A DNA stretch of 64,000 nucleotides from Variovorax sp. MHTC-1 (GTDB lineage: Bacteria; Pseudomonadota; Gammaproteobacteria; Burkholderiales; Burkholderiaceae_C): contig NZ_RWKI01000013.1 in assembly GCF_003984645.1 (NCBI RefSeq), positions 52,558 through 116,557 of the forward strand, in the 5' to 3' direction. Shown piece after piece: positions 33,003-42,557 of this stretch; position 1 is the first letter of the stretch, and every line of letters begins with the position of its first letter. The translations under genes were made by a program, and so were the position numbers. The notes below the pieces were generated by a model. It did not search any database. It was given only the letters and a program-made list of their open reading frames with translations, and had not been told where the DNA came from.

Positions 33003-34454
33003 TTATTTGTCGCTGCTGCCGCTCATGCTCGCGAACTGCTGCGTGAGGTAGCTGCTGGTGCTGTTCATCCTGCTGACCAGCAGGTCCAGCTGCGTGAACT
33101 GCGCGCGGTAGTACTCGACCTTGGCGTCCACGCGCGCCCGCATGTCGGTGTACTGCTCGTCGAGCTGCTTGAGCGAGGTGTTGATGCCCTCGGTCGCCAC
33201 CTTGAGCATGCCGCCGGTGGAAGTGGCCTTGGTCACCAGCGCGTCGAGCTGCTTGCCGTAGCCCGCGGTGCTGCCGGTCGCGCTCCCGAAGAGCTTGGAG
33301 ACGCCGTCCAGGTTGGTGGCGAGCGCGCTCTTGAGTTTTTCCGAGTCGACGCTCATGGTGCCGTCCTTCGTGAAGCTCACGCCGATCTGCGACAGCATCG
33401 TCAGGTCGCCGCTGCCGCCGGCCTGCGGCGAGGTCAGCGTGTTGCGGATGCTGGTCTGCAGATTGCGCAGCGTCGAGTCGCCGACCAGCGCCGCAGCGGT
33501 CTGCTTGTCGGTGTCGAAGGTGGTCAGCGTGCCGGCCATGCTCTGCAAGCCGTTGTAGGCCTTGACGAAATCGTTGATCGCCGTCTCGACCGAGGCGGTG
33601 TCGCGCGCCACGCTCAGGGTGCTGGTGCCGGTCTTCAGCACGGTCAGCGTCGTGCCCTGGATCGATTCCTTCACGGTGTTGCTCGCGCTCGTGACCGCGA
33701 TGCCGTTGACCGTGAGCTCGGCGTTCTGCGCCTGCACGGTCTGCTGCAGGTTCTGCGTGCCGGCCGGATCATGGTTCAGCAGGTTCGCCAGCGCCGCGTC
33801 GCCGGCGACGGAGACGCGCATGCTCGAGGCCTTGCCGGTCTCGGTCGATGTCAGCACCAGCCGGTTGGGCGTGCCGCTGCCGTCGTTCACGATGCTCGCC
33901 GTCACGCCGGCCTTGGCCGCGTTGACTGCGTCGCGGATGCCCTCGAGCGTGTTGTGCGCCGCATCGATGGTGATCGGCACTGCCGTGCGGCTCGCGTCCG
34001 GCGTGAAGCCTGCGCCCGTGTACTTGCCGCTCACCGCGTCGTAGCTGCCGCCGGCGATGGTGCCGAAGTCGATCGTGATGGTGCCGGTGCCGATGGCCGT
34101 CTTGGCGCTGGCCTGGCCGGCCGCCACCACCGACTGCGCCTGCGCGAGCTGGGTGACGTTGATGTTGTAGATGCCGGCGGCTGCGGTGTTGCCGGCGCTC
34201 GCGGACATCACGTCGGTGGCGCTGGAAGTGGCCTTCACGCCCAGGAAGAAAGCCGGGTCCGACAGCTTCTTGGCCGCCGTCTGCAGCGTGCCGAGCGCGC
34301 TCTGCAGCTGGCCGTAGGCCGACAGCTTGCTCGTGTAGCTGATCTGGCGCTGCTGCAGCAGCTTGAGCGGCTGGCTCTCCGCCGTTTCGAGGTTGGTGAG
34401 CAGGGTGCTCAGATCGAGGTTCGAGCCGATGCCAAGACTGCTGATCGATGCCAT
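33003..34454 (-). CDS. fliD: Flagellar filament cap protein FliD
   Basis: A 483-residue cap protein. The N-terminal D0/D1 segment reads SSLGIGSNLDLSTLLTNLET, and the C-terminal segment reads RMNSTSSYLTQQFASMSG. The middle has the FliD_C-type domains with repeated Thr/Ser/Ala stretches. It caps the growing filament and guides flagellin assembly. The ATG at 34454 has AGGAAG upstream. The upstream gap holds a family A repeat ORF that ends 16 bases before this start. Confidence 0.95.
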   Translation of the reverse strand: MASISSLGIGSNLDLSTLLTNLETAESQPLKLLQQRQISYTSKLSAYGQLQSALGTLQTAAKKLSDPAFFLGVKATSSATDVMSASAGNTAAAGIYNINVTQLAQAQSVVAAGQASAKTAIGTGTITIDFGTIAGGSYDAVSGKYTGAGFTPDASRTAVPITIDAAHNTLEGIRDAVNAAKAGVTASIVNDGSGTPNRLVLTSTETGKASSMRVSVAGDAALANLLNHDPAGTQNLQQTVQAQNAELTVNGIAVTSASNTVKESIQGTTLTVLKTGTSTLSVARDTASVETAINDFVKAYNGLQSMAGTLTTFDTDKQTAAALVGDSTLRNLQTSIRNTLTSPQAGGSGDLTMLSQIGVSFTKDGTMSVDSEKLKSALATNLDGVSKLFGSATGSTAGYGKQLDALVTKATSTGGMLKVATEGINTSLKQLDEQYTDMRARVDAKVEYYRAQFTQLDLLVSRMNSTSSYLTQQFASMSGSSDK

Positions 34455-34470
34455 GAATAACTTCCTGTTC

Positions 34471-34641
34471 CTAATGAGTGCGAAAAACGCATGCCAGTGC
34501 CCCACGATGGCCGAACCCGCGGCCGGCGAAGCCAGGCCCCTTTGGGGAGCACCGCGGAACCGGCTTTGCCGGGCCGCTGGTGTTGCCCCCGGTGAGGGGG
34601 TTGGAGGCCACACGAAGTGGGCAAGCCTGGGGGTGGTTCAT
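34471..34641 (-). repeat. Family A repeat with 56-codon mini-ORF, flaG to fliD
   Basis: Copy A4 occupies the flaG/fliD gap. An open frame starts with ATG one base after the flaG stop (TGA-A-ATG) and runs through the repeat ([20 protein letters not shown]) to a TAG 16 bases before the fliD ATG. The fliD ribosome site lies in the remaining gap. The link to the downstream start is looser than at other copies. Confidence 0.75.
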
Positions 34642-34642
34642 T

Positions 34643-35002
34643 TCAGGCTGGCTGGTTCACCAGCAGGCCGGGCGCCCTGCCCAGCACCTTGGCGATGCGC
34701 ACCACTTCCTCGTTCGGGATCTGCCGGATGACTTCGCCGCTGGCCCGGTCGACCACCTTGACGATGAGCTTGTCGGTGTCCTGGTCGACCTCGAACCGCA
34801 GGCCGACCGAGCGGCTCTGCAGCGAGGCATTGACTTCGCGTACCGCCTGCTCGACCTGCGGCGGCGTCGCCGCCTCCATGACATCCGCCGTGGTGCTCGC
34901 ACTCTCCGCCGATGCCGGTGCGCCCGCGCCGGCCGGCCGGCCCGAGAGCATCTGCACCCACCATTGGCCGTTGTCTGCCGCGGGGGCTACGGGGATCGAC
35001 AT
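34643..35002 (-). CDS. flaG: Flagellar protein FlaG
   Basis: A 119-residue protein with the FlaG core at the C-terminus: LRFEVDQDTDKLIVKVVDRA, then GEVIRQIPNEEVVRIAKVL. FlaG proteins influence filament length; the mechanism is not established. The start is the ATG at 35002 with AGGTGA upstream; a GTG three codons earlier is also open. It sits between fliC and fliD, the usual location. Confidence 0.9.
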   Translation of the reverse strand: MSIPVAPAADNGQWWVQMLSGRPAGAGAPASAESASTTADVMEAATPPQVEQAVREVNASLQSRSVGLRFEVDQDTDKLIVKVVDRASGEVIRQIPNEEVVRIAKVLGRAPGLLVNQPA

Positions 35003-35036
35003 GGTCTTCACCTTTGCTTGCTTGCTTCGCTGTCGT

Positions 35037-35063
35037 CTGCGGCCTGGACGCGCCAGGCCGCAG
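35037..35063 (-). terminator. Hairpin after fliC
   Basis: A perfect 11-bp stem CTGCGGCCTGG/CCAGGCCGCAG with a 5-base loop lies between the fliC stop and the flaG start. There is no T tract on the minus strand. It may be a weak terminator or an mRNA-stabilising hairpin that favours high flagellin output over flaG-fliD. Confidence 0.5.
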
Positions 35064-35124
35064 AGAACAGAGCGCAGGCGCTGCCGGGCTCGCGCCGCGG
35101 ACGCCTGCGATGCTTCTTCTTCGA

Positions 35125-36414
35125 TCAGCGCAGGAGCGACAGCACGCCTTGCGTGGTCTGGTTGGCCTGGGCCAGCACCGAGGTACCGGCTTGCTGCAGG
35201 ATCTGCGCGCGGGTCATGTTCGACACTTCGACCGCGTAGTCGGCGTCTTCGATGCGCGAACGCGACGAGGACAGGTTGGTCACCGTGGTGCCGAGGTTGG
35301 CGATCGTGGAGTCGAAACGGTTCTGCACCGCACCCAGCGAGCTGCGCAGGTCGTCGACCATCTTCAGCGCCGCGTCGAGCTTCTTCATCGGGTCGATGGA
35401 AGCCGCACCCGCGAACTCGGCCGTCTTGCCGGCGCCGCTCAGGACGATGTCCGTGCCGGTGTTGTCGAAGTCGGTCGGCGTTGCGCCACCGTTGGCCAGG
35501 GCGCCTGCGCCGACGGCGAAGTTCTTGCCTTGCACCGCCACGTAGGCCGTGGTGGCACCGGCAGCATCCACGCCGACCTTGACCAGCTGGTTGTTCAGCG
35601 CCACGGCGGTCGTCACGCCGTTGTCGGTGTCGGTGAACTCGACGTCGGCCACGTTCAACACGACGTCGCCGGTGGCGTCGTCGACCGAGGCGGCGTAGAA
35701 GTCGTCACCCGACTTGACCACGAAGTTGGCCGTGGCGGCGCCGGCGGCGTCCTTCACGTTGTGCAGGCTCAGCGAACTGGCGGAGACGCCCAGCGACGTG
35801 GCGGCAGAGCTCAGGTCGACAGCGGTCGGCGTCGCAGCCAGGTTGGTCTGCGTGATGGCCTCGCTCACCGGGAGCGCGTTGTTGCTCACCGAGAAGCCGG
35901 CCAGGCCGAGCGTGCTCGAGTCGATTTGCTTCAGGTCGATCTTGATCGTTTCGCCGTCGTTGGCGCCGACTTGCACGGTCAGCGGCTTCGCGCCGGCCGA
36001 CAGCACCTTCACGCCGTTGAAATCGGTCTGTGCCGAGACACGGTCGATTTCGCTCATGCGCTGGGTGATTTCGTCCTGGATCGACTTCAGGTCGCTGGCC
36101 GAGTTGCTGCCGTTGGCGGCTTGCACGGCGAGTTCGCGGACGCGCTGCAGGTTGTTGTTCACTTCCTTCAGCGCGCCTTCCGTCGTTTGCGCCAGCGAGA
36201 TGCCGTCGTTGGCATTGCGCTGGGCTTGCGACAGGCCCTTGATGTTCGCCGTGAAGCGGTTGGCGATGGCCTGGCCGGCCGCGTCGTCCTTCGCACCGTT
36301 GATCCGCAGGCCCGAAGACAGGCGCTGGATCGCGGTGTTCAACGACGACTGGGATGCGTTGAGGTTGTTCTGCGTGAGCAGCGAGAGACTATTGGTGTTG
36401 ATGACTTGCGCCAT
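35125..36414 (-). CDS. fliC: Flagellin
   Basis: A 429-residue flagellin. The N-terminal D0/D1 region reads [20 protein letters not shown] with the [20 protein letters not shown] motif. The C-terminal D0/D1 region includes [20 protein letters not shown] and ends QGVLSLLR. The middle (about 170-330) is the variable surface domain. It is exported by the Flh/Fli apparatus with FliS as chaperone. The ATG at 36414 has AGGAG 5 bases upstream. A consensus FliA promoter lies about 100 bases upstream. A single flagellin gene is present in the window. Confidence 0.96.
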   Translation of the reverse strand: MAQVINTNSLSLLTQNNLNASQSSLNTAIQRLSSGLRINGAKDDAAGQAIANRFTANIKGLSQAQRNANDGISLAQTTEGALKEVNNNLQRVRELAVQAANGSNSASDLKSIQDEITQRMSEIDRVSAQTDFNGVKVLSAGAKPLTVQVGANDGETIKIDLKQIDSSTLGLAGFSVSNNALPVSEAITQTNLAATPTAVDLSSAATSLGVSASSLSLHNVKDAAGAATANFVVKSGDDFYAASVDDATGDVVLNVADVEFTDTDNGVTTAVALNNQLVKVGVDAAGATTAYVAVQGKNFAVGAGALANGGATPTDFDNTGTDIVLSGAGKTAEFAGAASIDPMKKLDAALKMVDDLRSSLGAVQNRFDSTIANLGTTVTNLSSSRSRIEDADYAVEVSNMTRAQILQQAGTSVLAQANQTTQGVLSLLR

Positions 36415-36509
36415 GTTCGACTCCTGTAGACAAAGGTTGTGGACTTCGGCCAATGGCCGCAACGCTGGACCCGCTTCCCACCGTGAGACTCAAGCCATCG
36501 TTGGTTTAG

Positions 36510-36536
36510 TTATCGGCAGGGCTTTCCAAACATTTA
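36510..36536 (-). promoter_or_regulatory. FliA (sigma-28) promoter of fliC
   Basis: On the minus strand a -35 element TAAATGTT (36536-36529) is followed by an 11-base spacer and a -10 element GCCGATAA (36517-36510). The -10 matches the sigma-28 consensus fully and the spacing is exact. Transcription would start near 36503, leaving about 90 bases of untranslated leader before fliC. Confidence 0.92.
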
Positions 36537-36586
36537 GGCTGGTGCGCTAAAAAGATGCGCGCGGCCTCTTCCACGACCTTCAGGGC

Positions 36587-36904
36587 TCAAGCGGGCAGGT
36601 TCATCACTTCCTGGTAGGCGGCCACCAGCCGGTTGCGCACCTGCAGTCCGGTCTGGAAAGCCAGGTTGGCCTTCTGCAAGTCCACCATGACGTCGTTGAG
36701 CGCCACGCCCGGGCGGCCCAGCTCGAAGGCCTCGGCCTGGCCATACGCCTTGGTCTGCGCGCCGCTGATGTTGTCCAGCGAGCGCCGGAGCTCGGCTGCG
36801 AAGCCGCCCGGCTGGGCCGCCCCGGCGGCGGGCGGCGTGAAGCCGGACTGAAGTGCGGTGACCCGCATCTGCTGCAGAACGGATTCGATGGCGGCAATCG
36901 ACAT
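36587..36904 (-). CDS. fliE: Flagellar hook-basal body protein FliE
   Basis: A 105-residue FliE. The core LDNISGAQTKAYGQAEAFEL and LNDVMVDLQKANLAFQTGLQ is typical, ending VRNRLVAAYQEVMNLPA. It joins the MS ring to the rod. It is divergent from fliF, and the 293-bp gap between them (36905-37197) must contain both promoters. I could not assign a convincing -35/-10 pair there. Confidence 0.95.
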   Translation of the reverse strand: MSIAAIESVLQQMRVTALQSGFTPPAAGAAQPGGFAAELRRSLDNISGAQTKAYGQAEAFELGRPGVALNDVMVDLQKANLAFQTGLQVRNRLVAAYQEVMNLPA

Positions 36905-37197
36905 GAGGAAACCTTCTCTCGTCTAGAACTTTGGCATTGACAAAGGAAGCGCCAATGCGCTCCCGCGTGTTTTCAGCGTATCAGCCAAGGCCGCCTGGAG
37001 ATGGGCCCAACTGACGGCAAAACCCGCGGTTGTTCGACCAATCGAATCCGCATCGGCTGCCGAGAATCGACTGCGAACAAGAAAGCCTGCTGACGACATC
37101 AACGGCCCTGCGGCATGACTCCTCCACATCGACGACTCCCTTTCCCCTCCATGAATCCGGAGCGCCCGGCGCGGCCGGCCGCGCCGGAGGCGCGCAC

Positions 37198-38901
37198 ATG
37201 AGTGCGACGGCGCCCGCGGGCGCCGCGCCGACGGCGCCGGCCCTGCCGCCCCTCATGGAACGGATGCGCGCGCAGCAGAAGCTGCCGCTGATCGTCGGCG
37301 CCGCGGCGCTGGTGGCGGCTGCCGCGGCCTTCATGCTCTGGAGCCGCGCGCCCGACTACAAGGTGCTCTACACCAACGTCTCGGACCGCGACGGCGGCGC
37401 GATCATCGCGTCGCTCGCGCAGATGAACGTGCCCTACAAGTTCGCAGACGGCGGCAACGCGATCCTGATCGCCGGCGACAAGGTGCCCGAAGTGCGCCTG
37501 AAGCTCGCGGCCCAGGGCCTGCCCAAGGGCGGCGGGGTCGGCTTCGAGCTGATGGACAACCAGAAGTTCGGAACCAGCCAGTTCGCCGAGCAGGTCAACT
37601 ACCAGCGCGGGCTCGAAGGCGAGCTCGCGCGCACCATCGAGTCGATCGGCACGGTCGAGGCGGCGCGCGTGCACCTGGCGCTGCCCAAGCCCTCGCTCTT
37701 CGTGCGCGACCAGAAGAAGCCTTCCGCCTCGGTGGTGCTGAGCCTGCACCGCGGCCGCAGCATCGACGAGGGCCAGGTCAGTGCCATCGTCCACATGATC
37801 TCCAGCAGCGTGCCCGAGCTCGACGCGAAGAGCGTGACGGTGGTCGACCAGCGCGGCAACCTGCTGTCGGCGGCCAACGCCGGCGCGCGCGGCCTGGACG
37901 TGAGCCAGCTCAAGTACGCGCAGGAGATCGAGCAGGGCTACATCCGCCGCATCGAGGCCATCCTGCAGCCCATCGTCGGCACGAGCAATGTGCGCGCCCA
38001 GGTCGCGGCCGACATCGACTTCTCGGTGGTCGAGCGCACCGACGAGAAATACAGCCCCAACCAGGATCCGCGCAACGCCGCGATCCGCAGCCAGCAGTCG
38101 AGCGAATCGAGCCAGCACGGCGCGACGCCGCCGGGCGGCGTGCCGGGCGCGCTGTCGAACCAGCCGCCGGTCAATCCGAGCGCGCCGATCACCGCGCCGC
38201 GGCCGCCCAACGCGCCCGGCACCGCCGCGGCCACGCCGCCCGCGGGCGCATCGACAACGACGACGGCCACCACCACGGCGCCCGGCGCGCCCTCCAGCCT
38301 GCGCAAGGACACCACGACCAACTACGAGCTCGACCGCTCGATCCGCCACGTGCAGCAGGGCGCAGGCGCGATCAAGCGCCTGTCGGTGGCGGTGGTGGTG
38401 AACAACCGCGAAGGCGCGGACGGCAAGGCCGCCGCGCGGGCGCTGACGCCACCCGAGATCGAACAGATCCGCAACCTGGTCAAGGAAGCGATGGGCTACA
38501 GCCAGGAGCGCGGCGACTCGCTCAACGTGGTCAACAGCGCCTTCGCCCGCGAGGGCCAGGAAGAGGAAGCGCGCGACGTGCCGATCTGGCGCGACCCCGC
38601 CAACATCGATCTCGCGAAGACCATCGGGCAATACCTGCTCTACGCCGCCCTCGCCCTCTTCGCCTGGTTCGCGGTGTTGCGGCCGCTGCTGCGCAAGCAC
38701 CTGGCGCCGCCTGCCCCGGCCGTCGCCCCGGCCCCGGCCCAGGCCGCGTCCAGCGATACCGACGATGGCGACCTCAGCCGGCAAAGCGCACGCCAGCGCG
38801 AGCTCGAGCGCCAAAAGGCCGACCTCGACTACGCCCACCAGACCGCCGACAGCGACCCCCGGCTGGTGGCCACGCTGATAAAGCATTGGATGAATCCATG
38901 A
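37198..38901 (+). CDS. fliF: Flagellar MS-ring protein FliF
   Basis: A 567-residue protein with two transmembrane helices, near residues 30-50 (LPLIVGAAALVAAAAAFML) and 480-500 (YLLYAALALFAWFAVLRPLL). The periplasmic ring-building domains lie between. A Pro/Ala/Thr-rich insert lies near residues 310-370. The C-terminal tail (QKADLDYAHQTADSDPRLVA) contacts FliG. The ATG at 37198 has GGAGG 8 bases upstream; the frame is open further upstream without an in-frame ATG near the family start. The stop runs into a family B repeat and then fliG. Confidence 0.96.
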   Translation: MSATAPAGAAPTAPALPPLMERMRAQQKLPLIVGAAALVAAAAAFMLWSRAPDYKVLYTNVSDRDGGAIIASLAQMNVPYKFADGGNAILIAGDKVPEVRLKLAAQGLPKGGGVGFELMDNQKFGTSQFAEQVNYQRGLEGELARTIESIGTVEAARVHLALPKPSLFVRDQKKPSASVVLSLHRGRSIDEGQVSAIVHMISSSVPELDAKSVTVVDQRGNLLSAANAGARGLDVSQLKYAQEIEQGYIRRIEAILQPIVGTSNVRAQVAADIDFSVVERTDEKYSPNQDPRNAAIRSQQSSESSQHGATPPGGVPGALSNQPPVNPSAPITAPRPPNAPGTAAATPPAGASTTTTATTTAPGAPSSLRKDTTTNYELDRSIRHVQQGAGAIKRLSVAVVVNNREGADGKAAARALTPPEIEQIRNLVKEAMGYSQERGDSLNVVNSAFAREGQEEEARDVPIWRDPANIDLAKTIGQYLLYAALALFAWFAVLRPLLRKHLAPPAPAVAPAPAQAASSDTDDGDLSRQSARQRELERQKADLDYAHQTADSDPRLVATLIKHWMNP

Positions 38902-39050
38902 GCGCCGCGCCGGGCCGCCCCAAGCAAGCGAGCGCCCCCTCGGGGGGCAGCGAGGACACGAAGTGTCGAGCGTGGGGGCTGATGACCACCGCGCCGGGCC
39001 GCCCCAAGCAAGCTCGCACCGCAGTGCGGAGCACGGAGGTATTTCTATGA
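38898..39050 (+). repeat. Family B plus family C-like repeat forming a 50-codon bridge, fliF to fliG
   Basis: A full family B unit (38898-38982) is followed by a shorter unit (about 38983-39046) like family C. Together they form one open frame. Its ATG (38898) overlaps the fliF stop as ATGA, and its TGA (39048-39050) overlaps the fliG ATG as ATGA. The peptide starts [20 protein letters not shown] and later repeats [17 protein letters not shown]. The second unit supplies GGAGGT before fliG. Confidence 0.85.
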
Positions 39051-40051
39051 GCGCAGTGATGAACGAAGGAACCCGCAAGGCCGCGATCCTGCTGATGTCG
39101 CTCGGCGAGGACCGCGCCGCCGCCACGCTGCACCACCTGCCCACCACCGAGGTGCAGGCGCTCGGCGTCGCGATGGCCAAGCTGAGCCAGGTGTCCAAGG
39201 AGGAGCTGGCGGGCGTGCTGGCCGAGTTCCGCTTCGAGACCGAGCAGCTCTCCGCCCTGCACCTGGGCTCGGGCAGCTACATCCGCGCGGTGCTGCGCAA
39301 GGCGCTGGGCGACGACCGCGCCAGCAACCTGCTCGAAGACATCCTGCAGCCCGACGAGCCGCACGGCGGCATCGAGCGGCTCAACGATCTCGAAGCCTCC
39401 GAAGTGGTGGAGCTGATCCGCGACGAGCATCCGCAGATCCTCGCCACGCTCCTGGTGCACCTGGACCGCAAGAAGGCATCGGAAGTGCTGGAGAAGCTGC
39501 CGGTGCGCCTGCGCCACGACGTGATCATGCGCGTGGCCACCTTCGGCGGCGTGCAGCCGGCGGCGCTGGCCGAGCTGACCGACGTACTGACCGAGATGCT
39601 CTCCGGCGAAGGCCTGAAGCGCAGCCGCCTGGGCGGCGTGCGCACCGCCGCCGAGATCGTCAACCTCATGAACAGCGCGCAGGAAGACGAGGCCATCGCG
39701 CACGTGCGCGAGCACGACGAAGCCCTCGCGCAGCGCATCCTCGAGGAGATGTTCGTGTTCGAGAACCTGCTCGATCTCGAGGACCGCTTCATCCAGCGCC
39801 TGCTCAAGGACATCGAATCCGACTCGCTCATCGTCGCGCTCAAGGGCTCGGCGCAGGAGCTGCGCGACAAGTTCCTGAAGAACATGTCGCAGCGCGCGGC
39901 CGAGACGCTGCGCGAGGACATCGAGCTGCGCGGCCCGGTGCGGGTCTCGCAGGTCGAAGCCGAGCAGAAGGCCATCCTGCAGGTGGTGCGCCGCCTCGCC
40001 GATTCGGGCGAGATCACCGTCGCCGCGCCAGGCACCGATGACTTCGTCTAG
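39047..40051 (+). CDS. fliG: Flagellar motor switch protein FliG
   Basis: A 334-residue rotor protein. The N-terminal part (RKAAILLMSLGEDRAAATL) binds FliF, and the middle has the EHPQ-type motif (LIRDEHPQILATLLVHLD). The C-terminal torque helix carries the charged residues that meet MotA (LKGSAQELRDKFLKNMSQRA). The ATG at 39047 has GGAGGT 5 bases upstream. The stop is TAG, immediately followed by the ATG of a repeat mini-ORF. Confidence 0.97.
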   Translation: MSAVMNEGTRKAAILLMSLGEDRAAATLHHLPTTEVQALGVAMAKLSQVSKEELAGVLAEFRFETEQLSALHLGSGSYIRAVLRKALGDDRASNLLEDILQPDEPHGGIERLNDLEASEVVELIRDEHPQILATLLVHLDRKKASEVLEKLPVRLRHDVIMRVATFGGVQPAALAELTDVLTEMLSGEGLKRSRLGGVRTAAEIVNLMNSAQEDEAIAHVREHDEALAQRILEEMFVFENLLDLEDRFIQRLLKDIESDSLIVALKGSAQELRDKFLKNMSQRAAETLREDIELRGPVRVSQVEAEQKAILQVVRRLADSGEITVAAPGTDDFV

Positions 40052-40210
40052 ATGTTGCTCTCCCCCAGGCTTCGCGCACTTCGTGTTGCTACACCAACCC
40101 CCTCACCGGGGGCAACACCAGCGGCCCGGCAAAGCCGGTTCCGCGGTGTTCCCCGAACGGGCCTGGCTTCGCCCGCCGCGGCGGGCAGCTGGATGGAGTC
40201 ATTGAGATGA
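40052..40210 (+). repeat. Family A repeat with 52-codon mini-ORF, fliG to fliH
   Basis: Copy A5 fills the gap. Its frame starts ATG directly after the fliG stop (TAG-ATG) and ends with TGA overlapping the fliH ATG (ATGA at 40207-40210). The peptide starts [20 protein letters not shown] and contains [19 protein letters not shown], nearly the same as in copy A6. Confidence 0.83.
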
Positions 40211-40971
40211 CGGTTTCCAAGAATGCCTTCCTGGGTACGGGCACGCGCCTCGCCGCCGCCTATGCACCCGCACGGCCGGCCACGCCGCCCCAGCCCACCA
40301 AGCCGGTGCTGTCTGCCTGGCAACGCTGGGAGATGGGCACGCTGGAGGAAGATGCCACGCCGCCGCAGCGCGAGGTCGAAGCCGCCAACGCGCAGCGCAT
40401 CGATCCCGCGGCGCTGGCGCGCGAGGCCGAGCTGGAACGCCTGCGCCTCGAAGCACGCGCCGCCGGTCTTGCCGAAGGCCGCCGCGAAGGCTGGGCGCAA
40501 GGCCATGCCGAAGGCCGCACCGCCGGCCTGGCCGCGGGCCTGGCCGCCGCCAGCGCGCATGCCGAACAGCTGCGCGCGCTGGCCGCCACGCTGCCGGACG
40601 CACTGCGCCGCGCCGAGAACGAACTGGCCGACGCCATCCTCACGCTCGCGCTCGACGTGGCGCGCCAGGTGGTCCACCGCACCCTGCGCGCCGAGCCCGA
40701 ATGGGTGCTGCCGCTGGTGCAGGACCTGCTGCATGCCGAGCCCGCACTGCAGGGCGAGCCGCGCCTGCTGCTGCATCCCGACGACGCGGCCCTGGTCAAG
40801 AACAGCCTGGGCAACGAACTGCAGATCGCCGGCTGGCAGGTGCGTGCCGACGACACGCTGGCGCGCGGCGGCTGCCGCGTCCAGTCCACCAGCGGCGAGA
40901 TGGATGCCAGCCTGGAGACCCGCTGGAAGAGCGTGACCGCGGCATTGCACCGCGACGTCGACGCGATATGA
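40207..40971 (+). CDS. fliH: Flagellar export ATPase regulator FliH
   Basis: A 254-residue FliH. The N-terminal WQRWEMG segment contacts FlhA. The central helix has the G-x-x-x-G-like repeats EGRREGWAQGHAEGRTAGLA typical of FliH. The C-terminal domain (DARQ-like region ILTLALDVARQVVHRTLRAE) binds FliI. It tethers and restrains the ATPase. The ATG overlaps a repeat mini-ORF stop, and the TGA overlaps the next mini-ORF start. Confidence 0.93.
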   Translation: MTVSKNAFLGTGTRLAAAYAPARPATPPQPTKPVLSAWQRWEMGTLEEDATPPQREVEAANAQRIDPAALAREAELERLRLEARAAGLAEGRREGWAQGHAEGRTAGLAAGLAAASAHAEQLRALAATLPDALRRAENELADAILTLALDVARQVVHRTLRAEPEWVLPLVQDLLHAEPALQGEPRLLLHPDDAALVKNSLGNELQIAGWQVRADDTLARGGCRVQSTSGEMDASLETRWKSVTAALHRDVDAI

Positions 40972-41138
40972 AGCTCTCCCCCATGCTTGCCCACTTCGTG
41001 TGGCCGCACACCCCCTCGCCGGGGGCAACACCAGCGGCCCGGCAAAGCCGGTTCCGCGGTGTTCCCCGAACGGGCCTGGCTTCGCCGGCCGCGGGGTGCA
41101 TGCGCCGCGAGTTGCACACAGCGCAACGGAGCCAATGA
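40968..41138 (+). repeat. Family A repeat with 56-codon mini-ORF, fliH to fliI
   Basis: Copy A6. Its ATG (40968) overlaps the fliH stop as ATGA. The frame runs through the repeat ([20 protein letters not shown]) and ends with TGA at 41136-41138, one base before the TTG start of fliI. The last codons contain the CGGAG used as the fliI ribosome site. Confidence 0.83.
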
Positions 41139-41139
41139 G

Positions 41140-42546
41140 TTGAGATCAACTGGCGCACCCAACCCCCATCTGCAATCCTGGCGCGGAATGCTCGCCCAGG
41201 CGCGCAGCGATGTCAGCCTCTGCACGACCATCACGCAATCGGGCCGCCTGACCCGCGCCGTGGGCCTGGTGCTCGAAGCCGTGGGCCTGCAGCTGCCGGT
41301 GGGCAGCGACTGCCTGATCGAACTGCCGCCCGGCTATCCGCAGCGCCACGCCGAAGCGGAGGTGGTGGGCTTTGCCGGCGAGCGCCTGTTCCTGATGCCG
41401 CAGAGCGAAGTGGCCGGCCTGCTGCCGGGCGCGCGCGTCTTCGCGCGGCCCGGCTCGGCCGGCGCCGGCGGCGATTCGCACACCAAGCGGCTGCCGGTCG
41501 GCGAAGGCATGCTCGGGCGCGTGGTCGACGCGGCGGGCCGTCCGCTCGACGGGCTCGGCCCGCTCGATGTCGCCCGCAAGGTGCCGCTCTCGTCGCCGCC
41601 GATCAACCCGCTCTTGCGCGCGCCTATCGACTCGGTGCTCGACGTCGGCGTGCGCGCCATCAACGCCATGCTCACCGTCGGCCGCGGCCAGCGCATGGGC
41701 CTGTTCGCCGGCTCCGGCGTCGGCAAGAGCGTGCTGCTCGGAATGATGGCGCGCTACACCAGCGCCGAAGTGATCGTGGTCGGCCTGATCGGCGAACGCG
41801 GCCGCGAGGTGAAGGACTTCATCGAGAACACGCTGGGCGAGGAAGGCCTGGCCCGCGCGGTGGTGGTCGCCGCTCCGGCCGACAACTCGCCGCTCTTGCG
41901 CCTACAGGGCGCGGCCTATGCGACCTGCCTGGCCGAGCACTTCCGCGACCAGGGCAAGGACGTGCTCCTGATCATGGATTCGCTCACGCGCTACGCGATG
42001 GCGCAGCGCGAGATCGCGCTTGCCGTCGGCGAACCGCCGGCCACCAAGGGCTACCCGCCCTCGGTGTTCGCGAAGCTGCCCGCGCTGGTGGAACGCGCCG
42101 GCAACGGCGCGCGGGATGCGGAGGGCCGCGGCGGCTCCATCACCGCCTTCTACACCGTGCTGTCCGAGGGCGACGACCAGCAGGACCCGATCGCCGATTC
42201 GGCGCGCGCCATCCTCGACGGCCACGTCGTGCTCTCGCGCACGCTGGCCGAGGCCGGCCACTACCCGGCCATCGACATCGAGGCCTCGATCAGCCGCGCG
42301 ATGACCGCGCTGATCCCGCCCTCGCAGTTCGAGACCGTGCGCCGCTTCAAGCAGATGCTCTCGCGCTACCAGCGCAACCGCGACCTGATCAGCGTCGGCG
42401 CCTACGCGGCCGGCCACGACCTGCAGCTGGACCAGGCGATCGCGATGTATCCCAAGATCGAAGCCTTCCTGCAGCAGGCGATGCACGAGCGCGCCGACTA
42501 CGCGGGCTCGATCGCGCACATCACCGGCTTGTTCGAAAGCAGATAG
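41140..42546 (+). CDS. fliI: Flagellum-specific ATPase FliI
   Basis: A 468-residue ATPase of the F1-beta/SctN type that energises flagellar export. Walker A is [16 protein letters not shown], Walker B is [20 protein letters not shown], and the [12 protein letters not shown] stretch is near the C-terminus. The start is a TTG at 41140 with GGAG 8 bases upstream, one base after a repeat mini-ORF stop. The next in-frame ATG, at 41189, would remove the conserved N-terminal strand that contacts FliH. It is followed closely by fliJ. Confidence 0.95.
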   Translation: MRSTGAPNPHLQSWRGMLAQARSDVSLCTTITQSGRLTRAVGLVLEAVGLQLPVGSDCLIELPPGYPQRHAEAEVVGFAGERLFLMPQSEVAGLLPGARVFARPGSAGAGGDSHTKRLPVGEGMLGRVVDAAGRPLDGLGPLDVARKVPLSSPPINPLLRAPIDSVLDVGVRAINAMLTVGRGQRMGLFAGSGVGKSVLLGMMARYTSAEVIVVGLIGERGREVKDFIENTLGEEGLARAVVVAAPADNSPLLRLQGAAYATCLAEHFRDQGKDVLLIMDSLTRYAMAQREIALAVGEPPATKGYPPSVFAKLPALVERAGNGARDAEGRGGSITAFYTVLSEGDDQQDPIADSARAILDGHVVLSRTLAEAGHYPAIDIEASISRAMTALIPPSQFETVRRFKQMLSRYQRNRDLISVGAYAAGHDLQLDQAIAMYPKIEAFLQQAMHERADYAGSIAHITGLFESR

Positions 42547-42557
42547 GACCACGCAAC

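Noticed and set aside
36905..37197. Sigma-54 promoter in the fliE/fliF gap (a TGGC...-like stretch)
   Set aside because: The -12 GC element is missing at the right distance, and the locus has FlhDC, which usually replaces sigma-54 control.
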